This document shows, piece by piece, positions 11,517 to 19,752 of a stretch of DNA of 64,000 nt; position 1 is the stretch's first letter, and every line of letters starts with the position of its first letter. A program made the position numbers and the translations under genes. The notes beneath the pieces are model-generated. The model was not told where the DNA came from. It did not search any database and was given only the letters and a program-made list of their open reading frames with translations. The stretch comes from Clostridium yunnanense (GTDB lineage Bacteria; Bacillota; Clostridia; Clostridiales; Clostridiaceae): contig NZ_JAENHN010000006.1 of assembly GCF_016595795.1 (NCBI RefSeq), positions 62,001 to 126,000 on the forward strand, read 5' to 3'.

Positions 11517-11764
11517 TAAAAATCTCCATTTCTCATTAACGCTCAAGTTTATATTTAAGTATACATATACCTCTTAGTAATAACTTTATATTTTCAAAGA
11601 AGTATATTTTAAGCTTTGCCTCAAGAACTCTATATCTATACATTTTATAATAATATCAATATAAACTCAATTATAATATTGTTTGAATAATTATATTCGT
11701 TGTCTATATATTGACACATTTCTTAGGTATAATTAAATTGTAAAAGTTTCAAGGAGGTTTAATT

Positions 11765-12439
11765 ATGGGTTTAACATTACTTATTGTCGAAGATGAAATA
11801 AGAATTCGCTTTCTTTTAAGGGATTATTTCCTAAAAGAGAACTTTAAAATATTTGAAGCAAAGAACGGTAAAGAAGCATTGAACATATATTCTGAAGAAA
11901 AAATTGATCTAGTGATCCTAGATATAATGATGCCTGAACTTAACGGATTTGAAGTATGTAAAAAAATACGAGAAGTTTCTACAACTCCTATAATAATGCT
12001 TACAGCTCGTAGCGAGGAAGATGATAAATTATTAGGGTATGAACTTGGTGCAGATGATTATGTAACAAAACCATTTAGCCCCAAAGTTTTAGTAGCCAAG
12101 GCAAAAGCTCTTTTAAAAAGAACTAATAATAAAACTGATACTAATATAATGGACTACGACGGTCTTAAGATAAATAAAACTTCCCATGAGGTTATGGTTT
12201 ACGATAAAACTATAAACCTATCACCAAAGGAGTTTGATCTATTGATTTACTTAGTTTCCAATGAAGGCATTGCACTTACAAGGGACCAGATACTAGATAG
12301 TGTTTGGGGAATTGATTATTATGGTGATCTAAGAACTGTTGATACAAATATTAAAAGGTTAAGAGAAAAACTTTTGGATAAATCTGAATTCATAACTACT
12401 GTTAGAGGTAGTGGATATAAGTTCGAGGTGAAAGAATGA
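11765..12439 (+). CDS. OmpR-family response regulator
   Basis: A 224-residue response regulator. The receiver domain (1-120) has the acidic pocket in VEDE near residue 9, the phosphorylated aspartate in LVILDIMMPELNGF (about residue 53) and the conserved lysine in VTKPFSP (about residue 103). The C-terminal winged helix (130-224) includes LSPKEFDLLIYLVSNEG and TVDTNIKRLREKL. CAAGGAGG precedes the ATG. Its last four bases overlap the kinase gene, so the two form an operon. The signal is unknown. The closest textbook relatives are PhoP/ResD-type regulators, but the sequence alone does not choose a pathway. Confidence 0.95.
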   Translation: MGLTLLIVEDEIRIRFLLRDYFLKENFKIFEAKNGKEALNIYSEEKIDLVILDIMMPELNGFEVCKKIREVSTTPIIMLTARSEEDDKLLGYELGADDYVTKPFSPKVLVAKAKALLKRTNNKTDTNIMDYDGLKINKTSHEVMVYDKTINLSPKEFDLLIYLVSNEGIALTRDQILDSVWGIDYYGDLRTVDTNIKRLREKLLDKSEFITTVRGSGYKFEVKE

Positions 12440-13947
12440 AGCAAAGTATATCAAAGAGAATTTTTATAATAACCTTTGGTCTAATTGTAGGTTTAATGGT
12501 TTTCGCTGCATTGTTTCAGATGTTTTTCTTTGAGCGGTTTTATACTGATAAAAAGACGAAACTGCTGATAGCTAATGTAGAAAGCTTTAAAACTTCTTAC
12601 TCTGGTACCACAAACAAGAATGCAATACTCAATGGATTAAACATTTTACAGTATAGTACCAGTGCTTTGGTAGGCCTATATTCATTAAATGGGAGCGCCA
12701 TATATGGTTCTGAGCAAAGTATAGATGTAACAAGTAGTATTTATAATTCATTAATTAACCCAGATAACATCTCAGATATATTTACTTCAGGAAAAACTTT
12801 AAGTCAGGTATATGACGATAAAAAACATAATATAAAACATATAGTAGTCATAACACCTATGTCTTTTAATACAAAAAACGACTCAATATTAATAACAGTT
12901 TTTTCTTTCCAAGGCATTAAAGAAGCCTCTTCAATAATAGGACAGTTTTATAAATATATATTTGTTGCCTTGATTTTTATAGGTCTTATACTGTCTTTTA
13001 TATACTCAGATTTAATATCAAAGCCATTAAAAAGGCTAAATAAGGTTGCTCGTAAAATGTCTTCAATGGACTTTACCGAAAAATGTATATCAGATAGAGA
13101 AGATGAGATAGGCGATCTTGCTAAAACTCTTAACTTTTTATCAGAAAACCTCTCAAATGCTTTAGATGATTTGAGAAGTAAAAACAAAGAACTACAAGCA
13201 GATATAGAGAAAGAACGTAAACTTGAAAAGATCCGTAAAGATTTTATTGCAGGGGTTTCACATGAACTAAAGACTCCAATAGGAATCATAGAAGGATATG
13301 CAGAAGGATTGAAGGATAATATTGTTGATGGAGAAGCTAAGGATATCTATCTAGACATAATAATTGATGAATCTAATAAAATGAATAAGCTAGTTATGGA
13401 TATGCTTGAACTTTCAAGACTTGAAGCAGATAGTAATAAACTTCAAATAAGCTCTTTTGATATAGTATCACTTACTAACGAAATACTTTTTAAATACTCA
13501 AACAATTTTACAGAAAAAAACTTAAAAATAAATAAATCTTATTCAGCTGAAAATATTATCATGGTAGTTGGGGATGAATTTAAAATAGAGAGTGTTATAA
13601 CAAACTTTTTAACCAATGCCATTAAGTATACTAACGAAAATGAAAGTATAAATATATTCATAGGTGTTGATAATACAAAAGCTTTATTCTCCATAGAAAA
13701 CACAGGTGCTTTCTTGAAAAAAGATGATTTAGAAAAAGTTTGGGTTCAATTTTATAGAGTTGATAAAGCGAGAAGCCGCTCTGAAGGAAGTAGTGGTCTT
13801 GGCCTCGCAATTGTTAAACAGATGCTCACACAACATAATAGTACCTTCGGAGTTAGGAACACCTCAAATGGAGTAGAATTTTTCTTTGACTTAAATTTAT
13901 CCAATAGCAGCACAGCTCAGACTGAACAAATCATTGATCATTTATAG
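12436..13947 (+). CDS. Sensor histidine kinase with HAMP domain
   Basis: A 503-residue membrane kinase. Transmembrane segment 1 spans about residues 8-28, an extracytoplasmic sensor region follows to about 170, and segment 2 spans 172-192. A HAMP domain comes next (KPLKRLNKVARKMSSMDF), then a coiled linker. The phosphoacceptor histidine is in VSHELKTPIGI (about residue 276). The ATP-binding domain shows the N box (NFLTNAIKYTNEN) and the G box (SEGSSGLGLAIVKQM). Its start overlaps the response regulator stop (ATGA), so the pair is translationally coupled and it should phosphorylate that regulator. The sensor region resembles nothing I can name. Confidence 0.95.
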   Translation: MKQSISKRIFIITFGLIVGLMVFAALFQMFFFERFYTDKKTKLLIANVESFKTSYSGTTNKNAILNGLNILQYSTSALVGLYSLNGSAIYGSEQSIDVTSSIYNSLINPDNISDIFTSGKTLSQVYDDKKHNIKHIVVITPMSFNTKNDSILITVFSFQGIKEASSIIGQFYKYIFVALIFIGLILSFIYSDLISKPLKRLNKVARKMSSMDFTEKCISDREDEIGDLAKTLNFLSENLSNALDDLRSKNKELQADIEKERKLEKIRKDFIAGVSHELKTPIGIIEGYAEGLKDNIVDGEAKDIYLDIIIDESNKMNKLVMDMLELSRLEADSNKLQISSFDIVSLTNEILFKYSNNFTEKNLKINKSYSAENIIMVVGDEFKIESVITNFLTNAIKYTNENESINIFIGVDNTKALFSIENTGAFLKKDDLEKVWVQFYRVDKARSRSEGSSGLGLAIVKQMLTQHNSTFGVRNTSNGVEFFFDLNLSNSSTAQTEQIIDHL

Positions 13948-13950
13948 TAT

Positions 13951-13998
13951 TAAGCCATACATAGTATGAGATATCTTTCCTCATTTATGTATGGCTTA
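13951..13998. terminator. Bidirectional terminator after the two-component operon
   Basis: A perfect 13-bp inverted repeat (13951-13963 and 13986-13998, TAAGCCATACATA and its complement) with an additional inner ATGAG/CTCAT pairing lies between the convergent kinase and SDR genes. T-rich flanks occur on both sides. Confidence 0.8.
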
Positions 13999-14003
13999 TT
14001 ATT

Positions 14004-14747
14004 TTAAATCATTCCACCATCTACTGTAAGTATTTGACCTGTTAGGTAAGATGATTGTTCCGCGCATAGAAAGCTTACGACTTCGGCAACCTCATTTCCT
14101 TCACCAAATCTACACATTGGAATCTCATCAATGAGCATGCTCTTTTCTTCTTCTGAGAGCCACTTGTTCATTGATGTATTTATAACACCAGGTGCTACAC
14201 CATTTACTCTTATCTTGGAAGGTGCAAGTTCTTTTGCTAAGGCTTTAGTAAAACTATTTACTGCTCCTTTGGTTGCACTATAAATAGCCTCACAAGCTGC
14301 ACCTGACTGCCCCCATATTGAAGATATATTGATAATTATACCTTTTCCTTTACTTAAGAAATATGGAATTACAAACTTTGATGTATACATTACACCTTTA
14401 ATGTTAGTATCTATAAGCCCATCTATTTCATTTTCATTCATATCCATAAATAGTCCAATATGGGAAACACCTGCATTATTTATAAGAATATCAATTTTGC
14501 CAAAGGTTTGAGCTGCAAATTCTATCAGTTTTTGAGCTTCTAAATATACTCCTACATTGCTTTGAAATGCTACCGCATAGCCACCATTCTCTTTTATATA
14601 ACTAACAACTTCCTCTGCCCCTACATGATCTTTATTATAGTTGACCACAATTGATGCTCCTTTAGAAGCTAGATTTATCGCTATGTCTTTTCCGATACCT
14701 TTTGAAGCTCCAGTTACTATAACTACTCTTCCATTTAAATCATTCAT
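14004..14747 (-). CDS. SDR-family oxidoreductase (FabG/YmfI-like)
   Basis: A 247-residue classical short-chain dehydrogenase. It shows the NAD(P) motif TGASKGIGKD (residue 12 onward), the NNAG motif (INNAGVSHIG), the catalytic serine in INISSIWGQSG and the YxxxK pair in YSATKGAVNSF, ending in the family TGQILTVDGGMI. FabG-type enzymes reduce 3-oxoacyl-ACP, but no other fatty-acid gene is nearby. Similar stand-alone clostridial proteins are often named elongation factor P 5-aminopentanone reductase (YmfI). That assignment would fit the nearby M16 peptidase but rests on similarity recalled, not computed. Oxidoreductase class is certain, substrate not. Confidence 0.85.
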   Translation of the reverse strand: MNDLNGRVVIVTGASKGIGKDIAINLASKGASIVVNYNKDHVGAEEVVSYIKENGGYAVAFQSNVGVYLEAQKLIEFAAQTFGKIDILINNAGVSHIGLFMDMNENEIDGLIDTNIKGVMYTSKFVIPYFLSKGKGIIINISSIWGQSGAACEAIYSATKGAVNSFTKALAKELAPSKIRVNGVAPGVINTSMNKWLSEEEKSMLIDEIPMCRFGEGNEVAEVVSFLCAEQSSYLTGQILTVDGGMI

Positions 14748-14806
14748 AAATTATTCACCTACTAAATTTGTATCTCCTTAAAGTTTGTAGCGCTGACTAT
14801 CTTTCA

Positions 14807-15742
14807 CTATAATACTTCTCTTATAATTCTTTCCGCATTTTTATAAAATATCTTTTCTACATCATCATAAGAGAAATTATTTTTTAGAAGAGCCTCTGCT
14901 AATTTTCCCATTTCACTTGCATCTTTGATCTCAACTTCATTTTCTATTCCATCAAAATCACTACCTAAAGCTATGCACTCTATTCCACCAATTTTTCTTA
15001 TATGCTTAATATGTTCTACCATATCTTCTATTTTAGTAGTCTTACTCTTACCTACAAAACCACTGCAGAAATTTAATCCCATTACTCCGCCTGCTGAGCT
15101 TAGTATTTTAATCATCTCATCTGTTAAATTTCTAGTATGATTTCTTATAGCTCTAGAATTTGAATGTGATGCCACAAAAGGCTTTGTTGAATATTTAGCT
15201 ACATCAAAGAAACCGCCATCAGATAGATGAGATACATCGATAATCATTCCGAGATCATTCATTTTTTTAATCACTTCTATACCAAATGGTTTCAATCCCT
15301 TATCTGAATATTCTTTTTTGCAATGTGGATATCCAATTTCATTTTCAAAGTTCCAAGTTAAGGTTATTAATCTAATTCCCATATCATAAAATTCTTTCAG
15401 ATTATTTATATCACCAGCTATTGCTCCGCCTTCTTCTATAGTTATAAAAGCTCCTAGCTTATTTTCATTTTGACACTTTAAATACTGATCATAATTTCTA
15501 ACTAAAGCTATGTCAGATTGATTCTCATCTAATTCACTAACCAATCTTTTATACATATCAATACAATCATTCTTTATATCCCCACATTGATCTTTTTCTA
15601 AAAATAATGCAAAGAATTGAGCTTTAGCATTACCAGCCTTTAATTTCATAATGTCAACTGAAAACTGGTTTTCTCTTAATTTAGCATCTTTATCACCAAG
15701 TAGTTTTAAAGCTGTATCACAGTGTAAATCAATAAAATTCAT
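14807..15742 (-). CDS. M19 (renal dipeptidase-type) membrane-free dipeptidase
   Basis: A 311-residue zinc-dependent dipeptidase of the amidohydrolase fold. The HxD metal motif is at the very N-terminus (DLHCDTALKLL), followed by the metal-bridging glutamate region (ITIEEGGAI), a conserved IDVSHLSDGG, ASHSNSRAIRNHTRNL with two histidine ligands, and GSDFDGIE near the C-terminus. There is no signal peptide, so it acts inside the cell, cleaving dipeptides, possibly with a D-residue. GGGAGTG precedes the ATG. The 240-bp leader contains an unusual inverted-repeat element (see 15882-15965). Proline-type M19 enzymes are similar, so the exact substrate is open. Confidence 0.92.
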   Translation of the reverse strand: MNFIDLHCDTALKLLGDKDAKLRENQFSVDIMKLKAGNAKAQFFALFLEKDQCGDIKNDCIDMYKRLVSELDENQSDIALVRNYDQYLKCQNENKLGAFITIEEGGAIAGDINNLKEFYDMGIRLITLTWNFENEIGYPHCKKEYSDKGLKPFGIEVIKKMNDLGMIIDVSHLSDGGFFDVAKYSTKPFVASHSNSRAIRNHTRNLTDEMIKILSSAGGVMGLNFCSGFVGKSKTTKIEDMVEHIKHIRKIGGIECIALGSDFDGIENEVEIKDASEMGKLAEALLKNNFSYDDVEKIFYKNAERIIREVL

Positions 15743-15881
15743 ACAATCACTCCCTTTTATACTATTTTATCATTTTAGTGCTAAAGATGTACCTATCCTT
15801 ATTAATTCTCTTTACTACTATCAAAATACAGATATGGACATCTTAATTTCAAAGCATTACTAAATATACTGATAAATAAAT

Positions 15882-15965
15882 ATGAACCACTGCAGCTTCA
15901 ACTAATCACATCAGCCTTCCTACAACTTTAGAGGGCTAAGTGGATATTGATCTACAATGGTTCAT
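15882..15965. repeat. 84-bp element with inverted termini and alternative pairings
   Basis: The stretch between glyA and the dipeptidase gene is bounded by an 8-bp inverted repeat (ATGAACCA at 15882-15889, TGGTTCAT at 15958-15965). Inside, CCACT can instead pair with AGTGG, which excludes the outer pairing, and AGCCTTC faces GAGGGCT. It could be a small mobile inverted-repeat element or a switch-like RNA; I do not recognise a known riboswitch. Confidence 0.5.
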
Positions 15966-15983
15966 TCATCAGCTTAATAAAAA

Positions 15984-17219
15984 TTATTTATATAATGGAT
16001 ATTTATCACAAAGTACTTTTACTTTTTCCTTTGCAAAAGAAAGATCTCCATCCTTATTGGTTATTACGTAGTCAATTATTTCAGCAATTTCTTTCATATC
16101 AGCTTCAACAAAACCTCTTGTTGTAACTGCAGGAGTCCCTATTCTTACACCGCTTGTTACAAATGGGCTTCTAGTTTCATTTGGCACTGTATTTTTATTT
16201 ACTGTTATTCCTATAGTATCAAGAAGTATTTCTGCTTCTTTACCTGTTATATCTTTATTGCTTAAGTCTACAAGTAATAAATGATTATCAGTACCGTTGG
16301 ATACCAATTTAAAACCTCTAGCAATTAGCTCTTCACCAAGAACTTTAGCATTCTTTATGACTTGAGTTGTATATTCCTTAAATGAAGGCTCTAATGCTTC
16401 CTTGAAACAAACAGCTTTCCCAGCAATTATATGCATAAGTGGTCCACCTTGCATTCCAGGAAAAATAGTTTTATCAATATCCTTTGCATACTTTTCTTTA
16501 CAAAGAATTAATCCACCTCTTGGACCTCTTAAAGTCTTATGAGTTGTTGACGTAACAAAATCAGCATATGGAACTGGAGATGGATGATCTCCTGTGGCTA
16601 CAAGGCCAGCAATATGAGCCATATCTACCATTAAGTATGCGCCAACCTCATCAGCAATAGCTCTAAATTTTTCAAAATCAAGAGTTCTTGAGTATGCACT
16701 TGCTCCAGAAACTATCATTTTTGGCTTGCATTCTAAAGCAATCTTTCTAACTTCTTCATAATTTATCGTTTCAGTAGTTTTATCTACTTTATAAGATACA
16801 AATTTAAATAACTTTCCGGAAAAATTAACTGGTGATCCATGAGTTAGATGTCCGCCATTGCTTAGATCCATTCCTAAAACTGTATCTCCAGGATTTAATA
16901 CTGAAAAATAAACTGCCATGTTTGCTTGGGAACCTGAATGTGGCTGTACATTAGCATGTTCAGCTCCAAAAAGTTTTTTTGCTCTTTCTCTTGCTATTTC
17001 TTCTACTTCATCCACTACGTGACATCCACCATAGTATCTTTTGCTTGGATATCCCTCAGCGTATTTGTTAGTTAAATATGATCCCATGGCTTCCATAACC
17101 GCTTCGCTAGTAAAATTTTCAGAAGCTATAAGCTCTATTCCATTTTGTTGTCTATGTAGTTCTTTTTCTACCAGATTATATATTTCTTTGTCATCGTTTT
17201 TTAAATTATTAAAATCCAT
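15984..17219 (-). CDS. glyA: Serine hydroxymethyltransferase
   Basis: PLP enzyme that interconverts serine and glycine and charges tetrahydrofolate with a one-carbon unit. Length is 411 residues, normal for the family. The ATG at 17219 is preceded by GGGGTGA; an upstream in-frame ATG would add 21 unusual residues. Family blocks include [13 protein letters not shown], the tyrosine-rich [24 protein letters not shown], and the PLP lysine in [14 protein letters not shown] (around residue 226). It is transcribed alone with a 467-bp upstream gap. The threonine/serine exporter genes diverge from it, which may link serine supply and export, but no shared regulatory site was found. Confidence 0.98.
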   Translation of the reverse strand: MDFNNLKNDDKEIYNLVEKELHRQQNGIELIASENFTSEAVMEAMGSYLTNKYAEGYPSKRYYGGCHVVDEVEEIARERAKKLFGAEHANVQPHSGSQANMAVYFSVLNPGDTVLGMDLSNGGHLTHGSPVNFSGKLFKFVSYKVDKTTETINYEEVRKIALECKPKMIVSGASAYSRTLDFEKFRAIADEVGAYLMVDMAHIAGLVATGDHPSPVPYADFVTSTTHKTLRGPRGGLILCKEKYAKDIDKTIFPGMQGGPLMHIIAGKAVCFKEALEPSFKEYTTQVIKNAKVLGEELIARGFKLVSNGTDNHLLLVDLSNKDITGKEAEILLDTIGITVNKNTVPNETRSPFVTSGVRIGTPAVTTRGFVEADMKEIAEIIDYVITNKDGDLSFAKEKVKVLCDKYPLYK

Positions 17220-17749
17220 TAAATCACCCCAATTTCTTTCGTTTATATTGATTATATGTTTTAATAAGAATTTAATCAACATAACTACCCAATAAAAATT
17301 GTAATGAAATCATTTTCACCTATATATATTGTTAAAATATCTCATTAATGCTATTTTAGGTATTTCAAACTTTACTACCAAAACCATCATAAATATTAAA
17401 AATTTTATATTAAAACTGCTCTATGTTTGATTATTATTTAAATCTTATGTAAATAATTAAGTTCCTACAATATATATGTTATAATACAACTGGTGTGATT
17501 TTGGCATAATAATTTTAGGGTTTTAATTTCAATAATACTGTTTTTAAGACTGCTAATAAATAAGGTTATAAGATTAAATGAACTTTAAAAATTTAGTGAA
17601 CAACCTTATATTGTGTTCCATTACCTAATATTAATTTATAATTATTCAAAAATCACGCAACCATGACTTTTAAAATCAACAAATTCCTATAACACTGCTA
17701 ATATTATGAGATCGCTATTAATCAATTATAAAATTTCAATGAGGTTATT
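17220..17749. other. 530-bp divergent intergenic region between glyA and thrE genes
   Basis: No gene was recognised here. The stretch is very AT-rich. The only structure I can point to is an 8-bp inverted repeat, ATAAGGTT at 17560-17567 and AACCTTAT at 17602-17609. Promoters for both flanking transcripts must lie here, but none stood out clearly. No glycine riboswitch core was seen. Confidence 0.5.
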
Positions 17750-18517
17750 ATGGATATAAATAAAATTTTGCATGTAGCCACATTTGCTGGCCAAATTATA
17801 CTAGAGAATGGTGGTGAAACTTACAGAGTTGAAGAAACCATCTGGAGAATATGCAAAGCATTTGGAGTTGAATACGCTGAAAGTTTTGTTACACCAACAG
17901 GTATAATGTCTTCTGTTTCCGATGAAAATCATAAAACTACTTCTCTTGTAAAGAGAATACATAGAAGAACTGTAAACTTAGAAAAAATTTCTAGAGTTAA
18001 TGATTTATCGCGTAATATAAAGACTTTGAACCTTACAGTAGACCAATTTTATAACGAACTTATAAATATTGAGAACGGAAAAAGATATAGCGCTCCTGTA
18101 ACTATATTTTTCTCAGCCTTAGGTGCTGCAGCATTTTCCATACTATTTGGTGGTAATACTCAGGACTTCATCGCTGCATTTATCATTGGAGTTGTCATAA
18201 AGCTATTTTCCAACTTCTGCAGTGAACTTAACATAAATGACTTCTTTATAAATAGTATCAGCGGCTCTATTGTAGCTGGTATGGCTCTAATTTTAGTTAG
18301 TAAAGGTATAGGTTCTAATATAGATAAAGTTATAATAGGTTCAGTGATGTTGCTTGTCCCAGGTCTAGCAATAACAAATGCCATACGTGATACTATTGCT
18401 GGAGACTTAGTTTCTGGTCTCACAAGAGCTGCTGAGGCATTCTTAATAGCTATTTCTATAGCTGTCGGTACTGGCGTTGTTCTTATTCTTTGGTTTAATA
18501 GGTTTGGAGGTATATAA
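17750..18517 (+). CDS. Threonine/serine exporter, ThrE N-terminal-type subunit
   Basis: A 255-residue membrane protein of the ThrE/DUF1212 family. The N-terminal cytoplasmic part has the family motif LENGGETYRVEETIWRIC (residues 19-36) and TPTGIMSSV. About five hydrophobic segments follow from residue 120 onward, including VPGLAITNAIRDTIAGDLVSG, the typical substrate-pathway segment. In Corynebacterium ThrE both halves are one polypeptide; in Firmicutes they are usually split, as here. The partner gene starts one base after this stop codon. Predicted to export threonine and serine using the proton gradient. The pair lies divergent from glyA. Confidence 0.9.
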   Translation: MDINKILHVATFAGQIILENGGETYRVEETIWRICKAFGVEYAESFVTPTGIMSSVSDENHKTTSLVKRIHRRTVNLEKISRVNDLSRNIKTLNLTVDQFYNELINIENGKRYSAPVTIFFSALGAAAFSILFGGNTQDFIAAFIIGVVIKLFSNFCSELNINDFFINSISGSIVAGMALILVSKGIGSNIDKVIIGSVMLLVPGLAITNAIRDTIAGDLVSGLTRAAEAFLIAISIAVGTGVVLILWFNRFGGI

Positions 18518-18518
18518 C

Positions 18519-18986
18519 ATGTTATTTAAAGAGACTATAGCTGCTTTTATTGCTACCTTCGGATTTGGTATTATATTTAATATAAAAGGAAAAAACTTAG
18601 TTTTTTCTTCTATTGGCGGTATGATAAGCTGGATAATTTATAAACTTGCTCTGCAGAAAACAGGTTCAGATATAGCTGGCTTATTTATCTCATCAATTGT
18701 ATTCAGTGCATATTCTGAATCATGTGCCAGAATTCTTAAGACTCCAGTTACCACATTAGTTATTTGTGCTCTTATACCTCTAGTACCAGGTGGAGGAATG
18801 TATTATACAATGTATGAAGCTATTAGAGGGGATATGAATAAATCATTTCAGACTTTAGCTACTACTTTAGCAAGTGCTGGAACCTTGGCACTTGGAGTAA
18901 TATTTGTTTCAACAATTACAAGATTGATTAGCTCTGCTAGACATCATTATATACAGATAATAGATAAGAATAGGAGACCTTATTAA
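18519..18986 (+). CDS. Threonine/serine exporter, ThrE C-terminal-type subunit
   Basis: A 155-residue membrane protein of the second ThrE half (DUF3815-like). It has four or five hydrophobic segments and the conserved ICALIPLVPGGGMYYTMYEA stretch near residue 85. The ATG at 18519 is preceded by GGAGG at 18506-18510, which lies within the last codons of the first subunit; an earlier in-frame ATG at 18477 lies deep inside that gene and is unlikely. Together the two subunits should form one exporter. The gene is followed by a stem-loop at 19025-19066. Confidence 0.9.
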   Translation: MLFKETIAAFIATFGFGIIFNIKGKNLVFSSIGGMISWIIYKLALQKTGSDIAGLFISSIVFSAYSESCARILKTPVTTLVICALIPLVPGGGMYYTMYEAIRGDMNKSFQTLATTLASAGTLALGVIFVSTITRLISSARHHYIQIIDKNRRPY

Positions 18987-19024
18987 TTTAGTTTAATCAT
19001 AGCAAATACTTTAAAGAGCTTCAA

Positions 19025-19066
19025 AAAGGAGTTAATGCATTAAATACTACATGCACTAACTCCTTT
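19025..19066. terminator. Terminator downstream of the exporter genes
   Basis: A 16-bp stem with one non-paired position (AAAGGAGTTAATGCAT against ATGCACTAACTCCTTT, loop of ten) with a short T-rich tail on the plus strand. It separates thrE from the convergent CsoR-family gene and could serve both. Confidence 0.75.
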
Positions 19067-19170
19067 ATTATATGCAAATTACTTATTTTGCAAATTTCTA
19101 TTAACTACTCTTAATTTATCGTAGAAAAATTAAACATTTTAATACTACATAACCATACCTATTCTTTCAA

Positions 19171-19467
19171 TTATTTCATAAAGGTATTGATTGTTTTTAT
19201 TAGCTGCTGTAGACCTTCTTCTGCTTCTGAATCATTAGGAATACCCATACAATTCCTAGCGTAATCTTCTATAATTAATGCTCCAACTTTATTTATAGCC
19301 GCTCTTATAGCTGCTATTTGGACAAGAACATCTGGACAGCATACGTTTTTATCTATCATTCCATGAATGCCTTTAACTTGACCTTCTATTCTTCTTAGCC
19401 TTACTAAAATATCTTTCTTAAGTTTTTCACTTTTTTCATCTACGATATCATCAATTATTTCATCCAT
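19171..19467 (-). CDS. CsoR/CstR-family transcriptional repressor
   Basis: A 98-residue all-helical DUF156-type repressor. The signature RLRRIEGQVKGIHGMI is present, as is the first ligand cysteine in CCPDVLVQIAAIRAA and the second in YARNC. In copper-sensing CsoR the residue four positions before the last cysteine is histidine; here it is tyrosine (EDYARNC). A cysteine-tyrosine-cysteine set argues against simple Cu(I) sensing and leaves persulfide (CstR-like) or other sensing open. It stands alone, with no copper ATPase or sulfur-transferase gene nearby. A clear promoter and a dyad overlap its own start region, suggesting autoregulation. Confidence 0.88.
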   Translation of the reverse strand: MDEIIDDIVDEKSEKLKKDILVRLRRIEGQVKGIHGMIDKNVCCPDVLVQIAAIRAAINKVGALIIEDYARNCMGIPNDSEAEEGLQQLIKTINTFMK

Positions 19468-19487
19468 AATATATCACTCCTGTTAGT

Positions 19488-19504
19488 ATACCAGTATACG
19501 GTAT
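19488..19504. promoter_or_regulatory. Probable autoregulatory operator of the CsoR-family gene
   Basis: A perfect dyad ATACC-N7-GGTAT lies directly downstream of the -10 box and about 20 bases before the start codon. CsoR/CstR operators are known to be G/C-tract dyads of similar spacing, and a repressor bound here would cover the transcription start. Confidence 0.7.
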
Positions 19505-19506
19505 AT

Positions 19507-19535
19507 ATTGTATCATCTACGCCTCTTTTATACAA
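19507..19535 (-). promoter_or_regulatory. Promoter of the CsoR-family gene
   Basis: On the minus strand -35 TTGTAT (19530-19535) and -10 TACAAT (19507-19512) are separated by 17 bases, a good sigma-A match. The dyad at 19488-19504 follows immediately. Confidence 0.75.
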
Positions 19536-19683
19536 TAAATAACTTCTTTATTACAACAAATTGCTTTTGAAATATGTCTAAAACTACAAACTTATGAGCA
19601 TCATTATATAACTTATAATTTAAGCTATATTTTTAAACTTATTCTCACTATATTTACTAATAATTTTTTTATTATTGATGGAT

Positions 19684-19722
19684 AAAAAAATAACTCCAAT
19701 AATGAATATTGAAGTTATTTTT
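19684..19722 (-). terminator. Terminator after aspS
   Basis: A stem of AAATAACT/AGTTATTT extended by CAATA/TATTG, with a T run on the minus strand, lies about 30 bases after the aspS stop codon. Confidence 0.8.
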
Positions 19723-19752
19723 ATATAAGTCACTGCCTTAGTTTATATCAGT

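Noticed and set aside
11765-13947. A PhoPR or ResDE assignment for the two-component pair
   Set aside because: The sensor domain is unrecognised and there are no target genes nearby, so only the general class is supported.
15882-15965. A THF, glycine or cobalamin riboswitch next to glyA
   Set aside because: None of the conserved core sequences of those classes could be found on either strand.
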